This document shows, one piece after another, positions 7,539 to 16,075 of a DNA stretch of 64,000 bases. A program made the position numbers and the translations under genes. The DNA is from Oscillospiraceae bacterium (lineage in GTDB: Bacteria; Bacillota; Clostridia; Oscillospirales; Ruminococcaceae), in the NCBI GenBank assembly GCA_022835495.1, contig BQOK01000001.1, positions 3,692,699 to 3,756,698 on the forward strand. Direction: 5' to 3'. The stretch's first letter is position 1, and each line of letters begins with the position of its first letter. Under the pieces are notes generated by a model. The model made no database searches and was not told where the DNA came from. It worked only from the letters and a program-made list of their open reading frames with translations.

Positions 7539-9164
7539 TTATTCCTCCCCGCTCAAACGGGCCAGCAGCGCCTTTGCGTCCCCGATCACCTGCGCGTCAC
7601 CGCCGGCGCGTTCCAGGGCCAGGCGCGCCAGCCGGGCAGCCTCCGCCGTGCTTTTTTCCACACCCTCGCCCCGCTCATGCAAAAGAGCCAGGGCCAGGGC
7701 GCAGTCGCCGCCGGCGCGGCATTTCTCCACCCCGCGTCGGTAGCATTCGGCCGCGCGGTCCAGATCGGGCGGGCCGCCTTCGCCCTTCTCGAAGCACTCG
7801 CCCAGGTTGAACCAGGCCATGTCGCTTCCCTGGCCGCCCGCCTTTTCATACAGAGCCCGGGCTTTTGCGAGATCCTGCTGTACCCCTTTGCCGTAGCGAT
7901 AACATTCGCCCAGGTTATTCAGCGCGTCGATCCAGCAGGGGCGGCCAGGCCACTCCTGATCCGCCAGCGCCTGATACCACCGCACGGCCTCCTCGGGGTT
8001 CTGGGGGCAGCCAAGGCCCTCATCGCAGCACAGGGCATAATCGAACTGCGCCTCCGGACTGCCCGCCTCGGCCCCTTTTTTATACCAGCGCACCGCTTCG
8101 GCCTCGTCCTTTTCTGCGCCGATTCCGTACAGCAGGCATTCCCCCAACTGGTCCATCGCTTTGGCGTTGCCTTTCTCTGCGGCTGCCCGGAACAGCTCCA
8201 CCGCGCGCACCGCGTCCCGCTCCACCCCAAAGCCCTCCCGATAGCAGCAGCCCAGATCGCACAAGGAACTCACATAGCCTCCCTCCGCCGCGCGGCGGAA
8301 CAATTCAGCCGCACGCTGCGCCCGGTCCGGGCCGTTCGCGCCCGGCTGCCCCATTCGGTAACACCATGCAAGGTTGTGCATGGCCCGCAAATGCTGCTGC
8401 TCCACCGCCTTTTTATACCACTCCACCGCGCGCTCGGGGTCACGGGGCACGCCCACGCCGGAATCGTAGCACCAGGCAAGGCTGCACTGCCCATCGGCGT
8501 CGCCCGCCTGGGCGGCGCGGGTGTAATAGGCCACCGCCTTTTTTTCATCTTGCGGGGTGCCAAGGCCCATCTCGTAAAAATAGCCCGCGTTGTACACCGC
8601 CGAAATGTGCCCCTGCGCCGCGGCCTGCAGGTACTGGTGCAGGGCGGCCGCATAATCTTTTTCCACCCCCAGCCCGCGCTCGTAGCACACGCCCAGGCTG
8701 AACTGGGCCGGGGCATAACCCTGCCGGGCTGCGTCGGTAAAACATCCCGCAGCTTTTTTCATGTCCTGTTCCACCCCGCGGCCCCGCTCGAACAAGCTGC
8801 CCAGCAGGTACTGTGCCCGCTTCATACCCTGCCCCGCCGCCTTTGTGAGCCAGGCGGCGCCCCGGGCCGGGTCTGGCGGGCAGCCGGGCGCGCCCACTAC
8901 ATACAGCGCCCCCAGGTTGCACTGCGCGGGGGCGTAGCCCCTTTCGGCCGCCTGGACATACAGTTCCAGAGCCTGTTCAGGGGCCCTCTCTACCCCCTCG
9001 CCAAACTCATGGCACCACCCCAGCATGCACATGCTCCACTCATCGCCCAGCGCTGCCGCCTGTTTCAGGGGCGGCAGGGCCTCGTTCCAGTCCACCGGCC
9101 GGGCGGCAAAGGCCGCTTTCGCCCGCCGTGCCAGCTGTTCCCGCTCGCCTGCATCCAAAATCAT
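7539..9164 (-). CDS. Sel1-repeat protein
   Basis: 541 residues from the ATG at 9164, 7 bases after GAGGG. Nearly the whole protein is a tandem array of about 36-residue Sel1-like (TPR-type) repeats, roughly a dozen, with the pattern A-x-x-L-G-x-C-Y-x-x-G-x-G-V-x-x-D-x-x-x-A. No signal peptide or membrane helix is visible, so it is probably cytoplasmic. Sel1 arrays form solenoids that bind partner proteins; no partner can be named. The neighbours on both sides give no functional clue, and no catalytic domain is present. Confidence 0.85.
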   Translation of the reverse strand: MILDAGEREQLARRAKAAFAARPVDWNEALPPLKQAAALGDEWSMCMLGWCHEFGEGVERAPEQALELYVQAAERGYAPAQCNLGALYVVGAPGCPPDPARGAAWLTKAAGQGMKRAQYLLGSLFERGRGVEQDMKKAAGCFTDAARQGYAPAQFSLGVCYERGLGVEKDYAAALHQYLQAAAQGHISAVYNAGYFYEMGLGTPQDEKKAVAYYTRAAQAGDADGQCSLAWCYDSGVGVPRDPERAVEWYKKAVEQQHLRAMHNLAWCYRMGQPGANGPDRAQRAAELFRRAAEGGYVSSLCDLGCCYREGFGVERDAVRAVELFRAAAEKGNAKAMDQLGECLLYGIGAEKDEAEAVRWYKKGAEAGSPEAQFDYALCCDEGLGCPQNPEEAVRWYQALADQEWPGRPCWIDALNNLGECYRYGKGVQQDLAKARALYEKAGGQGSDMAWFNLGECFEKGEGGPPDLDRAAECYRRGVEKCRAGGDCALALALLHERGEGVEKSTAEAARLARLALERAGGDAQVIGDAKALLARLSGEE

Positions 9165-9292
9165 ATTTGTTCCCTCTTTTGTCATTTCTTTCGGATCCGC
9201 CCCCGCCGCCTGGGCAGAAAGGCCCCTGTTTTTTCTGAATCGCTCTGCGCGCAGCCGCTTTCATCACTTGTTGCCAGCGTGCCTGCCGCTTT

Positions 9293-10132
9293 TTATTTTT
9301 CCAGCCCCAGATTCTGCAATATTTCCCGGTAGCGCCGGGTCGCAAGCTCGCTGGGCTCGCCCTTTTTACAAAATTCCAGTTTCGCCAGCTTTGGCACCAC
9401 TCGTTCTACCACCATCTGCCCCCGCCTTGTTTTGGCGCGCAGCGCTTCGAACGCCTGTATAAATCGCTCGTCCCTCCGCGCCTTTTCATAAAATGAGAGC
9501 ACATAGACGTAATAGAACAGATTGTAATTTCGGAAGGGGTATTCCACCTGCATGAACAGCGAACCGATTCCGTAGTGGCATGGCCCCAGGGGCTTGCGGG
9601 TCACCCAGTGGGCCAAAAGAAATTCCACCGCATCGTCCAGTGCGTTTTCCTGCGCGCTGCCCGAAGCATAACGAAACAGATCCAGCGCCAGCAAGGTGGG
9701 GTGTGGGTTGGAGGCCTCGGTTTCCGGGCCGCGCCCGTAGCTGAATTTGTTGCACCGCCAGCCTCCGTCCGCCCATCGGTCTGCCAGCAGCTGGCGAAAG
9801 GTGGCCTGCAGCCGCTCGTCCCCCGCATAGCCCAGCCGGCAGAGCGTCAAGGCCGCCCAAATGGTTTGGCAGGGGTAAATCGCCCCTTGGGGGTAAACGC
9901 GGAAGCGCCCATCCGGCCGCCAGGCGCCCAGGATCAGCTGCGCAGCGGCGGGCAGGGGAGGGTCGGCGGGTGAAAGGCCCAGCTCCAACAGATAATCCAC
10001 ACATTCCAGGGTGGAAAAAGGCGCGCCCTTGAGCAGGCGGCGGTCCGCCGTAGCCCAAAGCGCCCCGCCATTGTCCCCCTGGCGGGCCAGGATCGCCGCG
10101 ATATCGGCAGCATAGCGCTCTTTAATTCCCAT
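9293..10132 (-). CDS. Alpha/alpha-toroid (terpene cyclase/prenyltransferase-like) protein, unknown function
   Basis: 279 residues from the ATG at 10132, 8 bases after GGAGGGG. Short helical repeats with aromatic and small residues (Y-P-C-Q-T-I-W-A-A-L-T-L-C, D-G-G-W-R-C-N-K, S-N-P-H-P-T-L-L-A-L) resemble the squalene-cyclase/prenyltransferase toroid fold. No signal peptide, no D-x-D-D-T-A motif and no zinc ligands typical of true cyclases or prenyltransferases were recognised, so an enzymatic role is not claimed. It follows a terminator and precedes the Sel1 gene by 128 bases. Confidence 0.6.
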   Translation of the reverse strand: MGIKERYAADIAAILARQGDNGGALWATADRRLLKGAPFSTLECVDYLLELGLSPADPPLPAAAQLILGAWRPDGRFRVYPQGAIYPCQTIWAALTLCRLGYAGDERLQATFRQLLADRWADGGWRCNKFSYGRGPETEASNPHPTLLALDLFRYASGSAQENALDDAVEFLLAHWVTRKPLGPCHYGIGSLFMQVEYPFRNYNLFYYVYVLSFYEKARRDERFIQAFEALRAKTRRGQMVVERVVPKLAKLEFCKKGEPSELATRRYREILQNLGLEK

Positions 10133-10234
10133 TCTGCTTTCCCCTCCGGCCGTGCTGCGGTGGCTCCGCAACAAAGCCTGCGCGTAGTCCGTTCCTCTTT
10201 TTTCTATTCTACACGCTCCCCGCCTAAAAGAAAA

Positions 10235-10264
10235 CCCGCCTCTGCCATTTTGGCAGAAACGGGG
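10235..10264 (-). terminator. Terminator downstream of the first TauE/SafE gene
   Basis: Minus strand hairpin CCCCGTTTCTGCC / GGCAGAGGCGGG with an AAAAT loop and a T-rich tail (TTTTCTTTT), about 33 bases after the TauE/SafE stop codon. It closes the transcription unit that may start at the PGI-like gene. Confidence 0.75.
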
Positions 10265-10297
10265 CATTCTTTTCTGTGCGGGCCGCGGTCCTTGGGC

Positions 10298-11086
10298 TCA
10301 GAGCGCAAAGGTATACTGATACACATTGTACAGGCTGATGCCCATGATGACCACCATCAGCCCCATGAACAGTTTGTCCACGGCGCGGTTGTCCATGCGC
10401 TTGTTGAACACGCGCCCCAGCATGCCGCCGCCGATGCCGCCCGCCACCATCAACAGCAGGCTAAGCCAGCCAAAGGTGGGCACCGACCGGGTGACCAGGG
10501 TGGCCAGCAGGCTGGTCACCTGGCTGATCAGGATCACATACAGGCTGTTCTGGGCGGCGGTTTTGGTGTCCATGGAGAAAAAGAAGTAGAACACCACCAG
10601 GTTGATAGGTCCGCCCCCGATGCCCAAGAAGCTGGACATGATGCCCAGTACAAGCCCAATGGCCAGGCACACCCATGCCTTGAAGATGCGCCGGGTACGG
10701 ATGCGGCTTTTATTCAGGGTGTACAGCATGGTGGCCAGGGTGATCGCAAACAGGCACACGGCCTGCACCGCGCCCGCCGTTTCGGCAAAGCGCGCGCTGA
10801 TCGCGCTGAACATCTGCTTGCCCACCACACCGCCCACGGCTGCGCCGATGGCCAGCGGGGTGCCCACCTTCAGATCGACCCTGCTGTCGCCCGCCCGCAT
10901 GGACTTGGTGACCGAATAGCAGCTCATAGCCAGCACCGTGCAGCCGGACAAAAAGCTCACGGTGGCCACGCTGTCCAAATGAAACAGGTCCAGCGTGGGC
11001 TTGATGATCACCCCGCCGCCAATGCCGCAGATCGCCCCTGCAACGCTGGCTAACAGGCTGATGATAAAATATGCGAGTACCTGCAT
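10298..11086 (-). CDS. TauE/SafE-family membrane exporter
   Basis: 262 residues, mostly hydrophobic, with the two G-I-G-G-G repeats typical of the TauE/SafE (DUF81) family: G-A-I-C-G-I-G-G-G-V near 20 and S-S-F-L-G-I-G-G-G-P near 150. Known members export sulfite, sulfoacetate, sulfolactate or related organosulfonates. It is the last gene behind PGI-, PMI-, aldolase-, TPI- and LarA-like genes, and a second member of the family lies at 17513-18244. Export of an organosulfonate end product is therefore plausible; the family also has members with unknown substrates. Confidence 0.82.
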   Translation of the reverse strand: MQVLAYFIISLLASVAGAICGIGGGVIIKPTLDLFHLDSVATVSFLSGCTVLAMSCYSVTKSMRAGDSRVDLKVGTPLAIGAAVGGVVGKQMFSAISARFAETAGAVQAVCLFAITLATMLYTLNKSRIRTRRIFKAWVCLAIGLVLGIMSSFLGIGGGPINLVVFYFFFSMDTKTAAQNSLYVILISQVTSLLATLVTRSVPTFGWLSLLLMVAGGIGGGMLGRVFNKRMDNRAVDKLFMGLMVVIMGISLYNVYQYTFAL

Positions 11087-11156
11087 CGGCCCCGCCTCCC
11101 CTCTTTATGGTACGCTTGCCCGCCTCAAGCCAATGGCCCGGGCGTTAAAGCAGCGG

Positions 11157-11181
11157 TTGCCGGGCCCAGAGGGCCCGGCAA
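11157..11181. other. Strong hairpin between LarA-like and TauE/SafE genes
   Basis: An 11-bp perfect inverted repeat TTGCCGGGCCC-AGA-GGGCCCGGCAA lies 13 bases after the LarA-like stop. The T-tract (AATTTTTT) follows it on the plus strand, not on the minus strand from which the genes are read, so it may stabilise the upstream message 3' end or lower readthrough rather than act as a classic terminator. Confidence 0.5.
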
Positions 11182-11193
11182 TTTTTTGCTTTT

Positions 11194-12681
11194 TCAGCAG
11201 CAGCCGCAGGGGTGGTTGCCGTATTCGTCCATGCAGTCCTCCGCGGGGTTTTTCATGCACAGATGAACCGCGGCCAGCTTGAAGGTCTGGGGCAGCGCCA
11301 GGATGTTCGGCGCGTCGCCCACAAACTTTTTCTTGGCGTCGGCCAGAGCCTCCTCAAAGGTCGCGCGGGTCTTCAGGCCCATGCTGCGGGCAATGCCCGG
11401 TTCCTCGGCGCCCACAATGTAAATGGAGCTGGTGTTCATCTCGGCGATATGGCCGCAGCTCATCATGGAAAAACCGTGGAACGGATGGAACGCATTGGCA
11501 AACCGGTATTTGCGGATGTATTCCTCATTGGTGGCATAATACTCGCCCAGCCGGTTCATATCCGGCAGGATATTCATGTGATCGTGCTGGAACTCCTCCC
11601 ACTCCTCGCGCAGGTAGGGCCACAGCTCATCGTGGAAATAGCCGTTGCAGATGGAGGAACAGATGATCACACACCTGTCGCTCATCACCCGCTTAAAGCG
11701 CAGCACCTGGGCCGAGAGCGCCTGCATCATCATGATGGGGTTGGTGCCCATGCCGTCGCCGTAGTGGAATTTCTGGGGCATGCCGAACACCAGCACGTCG
11801 TACTTTTTTTCGGCCCAATGCACATAGGTGCGCTTGTCGGCCAGCTTCCAGCTCTCGGGCATCATTTCGGCCGCATAACCGGAATAAATGGCGATCTGGC
11901 GGCTGTTGGTATCCAGCACGGCGTCGCAGCAGAAGAAAGGGTGCCCCATCTTTTCTTCCATCAGCATGCCGATCTCATTGAACTTGCTGCGCATCAGGCT
12001 GCCGCCGTTCACGGGGGTGAAGTCCGGCCGGTGCATGACCTCGGGCACATGGTGGCTGGCAATGCTGCGCCAGTTGGTAATGCCGGTGGCGCAGTGCTTG
12101 TAGCCCCCGGAATACCCGCCGTAAGGGTTCCCCTGCACATGGCCGATCAGGATGGGCAGGTCGGCCTCGAACACGGTCCTGTTCATGCACACCGGGTCGC
12201 CGCGCCTGGTGGTGCCCAGATCGATCATGTTGTCCGGGTCCTCCGAGTCGTGGCTGGTCATCTGGTGGGTGGGCCAGAATTCACCAAACAGCTCGTCGCC
12301 GAAAATGGCGCGGTAATCCTCCGGCTTTGCGCGGGGGTGCAGGCCATTGGAAATGATAAAGCGCACATCCTCTTTTTTCACGCCCGCGGCGTACAGCTCG
12401 CGCAGGATGTATTTGATCGAGAGCTTGCGGTGGCTGGTGGCCTGTTCGCCGCCCTTGACCCGGTCGGGCACAATGAACGCCACCTTGGCCCCGGGGAATG
12501 CCAGCTCGCTCAGCGGTTTCATGCCGATGGGGCGGCGCAGGCTTTCCAGGTAAGCTTGTTCCAGTTTGTCCTCGGGGATATAGGCCGGGTCGGCCACGGT
12601 GGTGCCCGGAATGAACACATCGGTGTTCGCCGGCAGTTCAGCGCTCAAAAGGCCCTGGCCATACTCAAAATCCAGTTTCAT
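11194..12681 (-). CDS. LarA-family (nickel-pincer racemase-like) protein
   Basis: 495 residues with AGGAGG before the ATG. Residues matching the LarA active site are visible: V-P-D-R near 72-74, H115 in N-G-L-H-P, and K195/H211 in G-G-Y-K-H and S-H-H-V, spaced 16 residues as K184/H200 are in lactate racemase of Lactiplantibacillus plantarum. LarA enzymes use a nickel-pincer nucleotide to racemise or epimerise 2-hydroxy acids. The tail is Cys-rich (C-G-C-C end). The cofactor genes larB, larC and larE are not in the window. Its place between a TPI-like enzyme and a TauE/SafE exporter suggests a three-carbon hydroxy acid substrate. Confidence 0.75.
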   Translation of the reverse strand: MKLDFEYGQGLLSAELPANTDVFIPGTTVADPAYIPEDKLEQAYLESLRRPIGMKPLSELAFPGAKVAFIVPDRVKGGEQATSHRKLSIKYILRELYAAGVKKEDVRFIISNGLHPRAKPEDYRAIFGDELFGEFWPTHQMTSHDSEDPDNMIDLGTTRRGDPVCMNRTVFEADLPILIGHVQGNPYGGYSGGYKHCATGITNWRSIASHHVPEVMHRPDFTPVNGGSLMRSKFNEIGMLMEEKMGHPFFCCDAVLDTNSRQIAIYSGYAAEMMPESWKLADKRTYVHWAEKKYDVLVFGMPQKFHYGDGMGTNPIMMMQALSAQVLRFKRVMSDRCVIICSSICNGYFHDELWPYLREEWEEFQHDHMNILPDMNRLGEYYATNEEYIRKYRFANAFHPFHGFSMMSCGHIAEMNTSSIYIVGAEEPGIARSMGLKTRATFEEALADAKKKFVGDAPNILALPQTFKLAAVHLCMKNPAEDCMDEYGNHPCGCC

Positions 12682-12735
12682 GGGTGGTTCCTCCTTTTCT
12701 CTCGGCCGGCGCGGCTTTTGGGCCGCGCTGGCTTG

Positions 12736-13572
12736 TCACTTGCCCAGGTACAGGCGGATGATCTCCAGGTATTCCTCGGGGTAAAAACCGATCTCGCCGG
12801 CAAACCGGGTCAGGGCGATCAGGCCGCCGTCGATCTCGGGGATGGAGGCCAGCATTTCGGCGTTGTCGGTTTTCAGGCCGCCGCCGTACGCCACCGGCAG
12901 CCCGCCCGTGCGCTCTTTCACAAAACGTGCGATCTTTTGGATGTAGGGCCGGTCGGCCGGGGTCTTGCCGGGGCCGATACTCCAGATCGGCTCGTAGGCA
13001 ATGGCCACCTGGGCCTTGTCCGCCCCTGCAAGGCCGACGTCCAACTGTTCGCCCAGCACCTCCTGCCAGCGCTCCTGCTCCTCACTCTTTTCGCCGATGC
13101 AGTACAGCACCTTCAGGCCCTGGGCCACAGCGGCCCGGATCTCCTGGTTCAGCAGCCGGTTTACCGCCGCGGTGTCGGTAACGCCCGCCTCGGCCAGAAC
13201 GCCGTTTTTGTCGGCCCGCTCCTCGCAATGGCCCACCAGCACCCAGCCGCAGCCCATTGCCTTGGCAATGGAGGCCGGGCGGTTGGTTGTGAACGCGCCA
13301 AAGTTGCCGCCCACCGCTGTGTCGGCGCGGTACACGCCCTGGCAGCCCAGCTGCACCGGGCTGTTCTCACACAGGGCGGCCCCCGCGCTTAAAAGGTGCG
13401 CCTCGGGGAAGTACTGCACAAACTCCACCTCGGCCGGGTCATATTGCCTGAGGTCCTGCTGGGTGCTTTCCACGATTGCGCGCCCCCAGCCTTCCACCGG
13501 GGCCAGCCGGTTCACCCCGCCGTACTGGGGGGGAACGTCGAAGCGTTTCAGGTTCAAAAAGATGTATTTCAT
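12736..13572 (-). CDS. Triose-phosphate isomerase-like protein with changed phosphate loops
   Basis: 278 residues from the ATG at 13572, 8 bases after AAGGAG; typical TPI is about 250. Catalytic residues are kept: K9 in N-L-K-R, H115 in G-H-C-E-E-R, E194 in A-Y-E-P-I-W. The usual phosphate-binding sequences are not: Y-G-G-S becomes Y-G-G-G (229-232) and the last loop V-G-G-A-S becomes I-A-L-T-R (252-256). N-W-K is N-L-K. TPI interconverts aldo and keto trioses; here the substrate probably is not an ordinary triose phosphate. Neighbours are a class II aldolase and a LarA-like gene in one direction of reading. Confidence 0.8.
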   Translation of the reverse strand: MKYIFLNLKRFDVPPQYGGVNRLAPVEGWGRAIVESTQQDLRQYDPAEVEFVQYFPEAHLLSAGAALCENSPVQLGCQGVYRADTAVGGNFGAFTTNRPASIAKAMGCGWVLVGHCEERADKNGVLAEAGVTDTAAVNRLLNQEIRAAVAQGLKVLYCIGEKSEEQERWQEVLGEQLDVGLAGADKAQVAIAYEPIWSIGPGKTPADRPYIQKIARFVKERTGGLPVAYGGGLKTDNAEMLASIPEIDGGLIALTRFAGEIGFYPEEYLEIIRLYLGK

Positions 13573-13660
13573 GCGGCACTCTCCTTTTTTGTTGGGGTTG
13601 CAACACACAGCGATTCCCGCGGCCGGAACGGGCTTCCGGCCGCGGGCGCCGCTTTTTTCT

Positions 13661-14815
13661 TCAGATTCCGGCTTTGCGGTAGCGCTCGGCCATCTCCGCC
13701 AAAGTCACGCGCTCCACCAGGGGGGCCTTGCCCACGCTGCCGAACTCCACAATCAGGGTTCCCACCACTTCCTTGACACCCCGCTCGATGCAATCCACAA
13801 TGGCTGCCACATCCGCGTCGGGCACGCTTCCATACATCACGGTATCCATGATGGGGGGAAGGAAGGCCCGCGGGTCAAAAGCGCTCCTTTTTTCTTCCAG
13901 CAGTTTGTAAATGCCTCCCACCGACGGGCTGCTCTGCAGCTCGGGCCGGCTGCTGAACAGCTCTTTCATATTTCGGGTCACGGCCAGCCGGATATCAGTG
14001 TCCACATTGATCTTGCCGATGCCGCACCCCGCCGCCTCTTTCAGCTGAGCCAGCTCGATGCCGTAGGCGTTCTGGATGTCGCCCCCCAGGGCGTTGATCT
14101 CCTTTACGATATACTGGGGCACGGTGGAGGAGCCATGGCTCACCAGCACACAGAACAGCCCCTCGTGGCGCAGGCACTCCTTGGTTGCGATAGCGATTTC
14201 CTTGCGAAGCTTCGCTCCCTTGCCCTTATTGGCGCCATGCATGGTGCCGTAGCTGATGGCCAGCGCGTCCACCTTGGTCTTTTTCACAAACTCCACCGCG
14301 TCCAAGGGGTTTGTATAGGTGGAGCCGGCGCTGAACACATGGTCCTCCACGCCTGCCAGCACCCCCAGCTCGGCCTCCACGGTCACGCCGCGCTCGTGGG
14401 CGTATTTGACCACCTCGCGGGTGAGCTCGATGTTTTCTTCAAAAGGCAGCGACGAACCGTCGATCATCACGCTGGTGTAGCCGCCCGCAATGGCCGCTTT
14501 GCAGGATTCAAAATTGCGGCCGTGATCCAGGTGCAGCGCCACCGGGATGGGGCTGGCCTCACCATACTTCTTTACCGCGGCGCCAATGTTTGCGGCGCCC
14601 TTGATCTTATCTTCCAGCGTGGCATTCATAAAATCGGTGCGGCCGCCCATAAAGCCGTTCGCCAGGTCCGCCCCCTGCAAAATGGCGGGCGAACGGAACA
14701 TCTCGTGCACCTCGATGGCCGCTTTTGCCTGGGCTACGGCGTTCACGTTGAACGCGCCCTGGGCGTATCCATATTTGTCGGTGGCTTCCAAAATCGCGCG
14801 CAAAGGTACCAGCAT
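13661..14815 (-). CDS. Class II aldolase (fructose-bisphosphate aldolase-like)
   Basis: 384 residues, longer than the usual 285-360 by a C-terminal stretch from about 300. Zinc ligands are visible: H98 in L-D-H-G, H193 in Y-G-T-M-H-G and H227 in S-H-G-S-S, with K-I-N-V-D-T-D at 268-274. The canonical H-G-G-S-G loop that holds the ketose phosphate reads H-G-S-S-T. Class II aldolases cleave ketoses to a dihydroxyacetone unit and an aldehyde. It has its own promoter and is followed 88 bases later by the TPI-like gene, which would act on the product. Confidence 0.82.
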   Translation of the reverse strand: MLVPLRAILEATDKYGYAQGAFNVNAVAQAKAAIEVHEMFRSPAILQGADLANGFMGGRTDFMNATLEDKIKGAANIGAAVKKYGEASPIPVALHLDHGRNFESCKAAIAGGYTSVMIDGSSLPFEENIELTREVVKYAHERGVTVEAELGVLAGVEDHVFSAGSTYTNPLDAVEFVKKTKVDALAISYGTMHGANKGKGAKLRKEIAIATKECLRHEGLFCVLVSHGSSTVPQYIVKEINALGGDIQNAYGIELAQLKEAAGCGIGKINVDTDIRLAVTRNMKELFSSRPELQSSPSVGGIYKLLEEKRSAFDPRAFLPPIMDTVMYGSVPDADVAAIVDCIERGVKEVVGTLIVEFGSVGKAPLVERVTLAEMAERYRKAGI

Positions 14816-14910
14816 TGTTGTTTCCTCTCTTTTCTGTTCATTTGCCGCGCCGGGCGCAAAGAGCCCCGGCGGGCTTATCCCACACCGTCTGCGCGCCGTT
14901 TCCTGTGTTT

Positions 14911-14954
14911 AGGATAGCGCAAAACGGCGGCGGTTACAAGGGGTTTTGGCAAAA
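14911..14954 (-). promoter_or_regulatory. Promoter of the aldolase gene with upstream palindrome
   Basis: Minus strand TTGTAA (14939-14934), 17 bases, TATCCT (14916-14911), about 96 bases before the aldolase start. A 13-bp inverted repeat GTTTTGGCAAAAC (14942-14954) abuts the -35 on its upstream side and could bind a regulator. No AGTATGA-type site is present here, so the aldolase may be both co-transcribed with pgi-manA and separately expressed. Confidence 0.5.
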
Positions 14955-14992
14955 CAGCTACACGTGTGTACATTTTCGTCCTTTTGCACAAA

Positions 14993-16075
14993 TCACTGTT
15001 CGGGCCGGGGCGGCACGCATTCCAGCACCGCAAGCTCCCCCTGCGGCACAAGGGCGTACTCTTTTACCCCGTGGGGCACGAACACCTCGGTGCCCTGCCG
15101 CAGCGGCAAACGTTCGCCCCCGCCCTCCAGCCAGCCGCAGCCGCGCTCCACCAGCAGAACCCGGAAGGGGTCGTTCCGGCGGCGGCAGCGCCCGGTGCAC
15201 ACAAGCCGCACAAGCCCAAAATAGGGCGTTTTTTCCGGCCCCACCAGCACCTGCGCTTCTCCTCCCGGCAGCATCCGGGCTTCCGGCCGCAAAAAACAAC
15301 GCTCCCGTACCGTGCCGGCGGGCAGCGCCCAGGAAAAATCAAAACAGTCCAGCAGCGCGTCCATGCCCGCGCCGGAGTGCAGGCTCTCGGGGGGCAGCTC
15401 GCTGCCGTCCGGCCGGATGCGTTCGGCCCGCAGGGTGATGTCGGTGGGCTCCTGGATCTCGGCCACCAGGCTGCCCGCGCCCAGGGCGTGGGGCAGCCCT
15501 GCGGGGATGAACACCGCATCGCCCGGCCTTATCTCGAACCGGTGCAGGCAGCCCAGGATGGCGGCCGTGTCCTGCGCTTCGATCAGCGCGCGGAACCGCT
15601 GCGGCGCTGTGCCCGGAACAAAGCCCGCCCAGACGTAAGCCGGCCCAGCGGCCCGGTCCACATCCAGCACGTACCACGCCTCGGTCTTGCCGTAGGGCCA
15701 GCCAAAGTACTTCTGTGCCTTTTCCCGGGTGGGGTGGGTCTGCACCAGCAGCCGCTGTGTGGAGTGGAGCAGCTTGAGCAAAAAGCCGGGGTTTGGGCCG
15801 AATGCCGCTGCATTTTCCGCTCCCAAAAATTCCGCCGGGCGCGCGGTCAGGGCTTCGGCCAGCACTCCACCGCCGTCCTGGGGCAGAATGGCCGAACGGC
15901 TGTCGGCCGCGCCCTTCAGGGTGGACTGCACCACGCTGGCAACCCACATCTGGCTGGCGCCGGGGTGGCTGCCCGGCTGCTGCCCCAGAAACTGATCGAT
16001 CAGTTCTCCCCCGGGCAAAAGATAGCTCACCCTGCACGGAGAAAGGCGGAAGGGCCGCTGCCACAAAGCGCTCAT
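14993..16075 (-). CDS. manA: Class I mannose-6-phosphate isomerase-like (cupin)
   Basis: 360 residues with the zinc and catalytic signatures of class I PMI: Q-T-H-P near 112-115, K-T-E-A-W-Y near 129-134, and G-L-P-H-A-L-G near 197. The fold is a bicupin that interconverts mannose 6-phosphate and fructose 6-phosphate. Its start overlaps the stop of the PGI-like gene (ATGA), so both are translated together. Given the altered phosphate loops of its partners, the true substrate may be a different 6-substituted sugar; nothing in this protein alone proves that. Confidence 0.8.
   Translation of the reverse strand: MSALWQRPFRLSPCRVSYLLPGGELIDQFLGQQPGSHPGASQMWVASVVQSTLKGAADSRSAILPQDGGGVLAEALTARPAEFLGAENAAAFGPNPGFLLKLLHSTQRLLVQTHPTREKAQKYFGWPYGKTEAWYVLDVDRAAGPAYVWAGFVPGTAPQRFRALIEAQDTAAILGCLHRFEIRPGDAVFIPAGLPHALGAGSLVAEIQEPTDITLRAERIRPDGSELPPESLHSGAGMDALLDCFDFSWALPAGTVRERCFLRPEARMLPGGEAQVLVGPEKTPYFGLVRLVCTGRCRRRNDPFRVLLVERGCGWLEGGGERLPLRQGTEVFVPHGVKEYALVPQGELAVLECVPPRPEQ

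Noticed and set aside
12736..13572. Housekeeping triose-phosphate isomerase
   Set aside because: Phosphate-binding loops are changed and it is not in a gap-pgk-gpm operon; kept as TPI-like only.
14959..14966. ACACGTGT palindrome near the aldolase promoter as a parS or regulator site
   Set aside because: Only 8 bp, not matching the parS core and not repeated.
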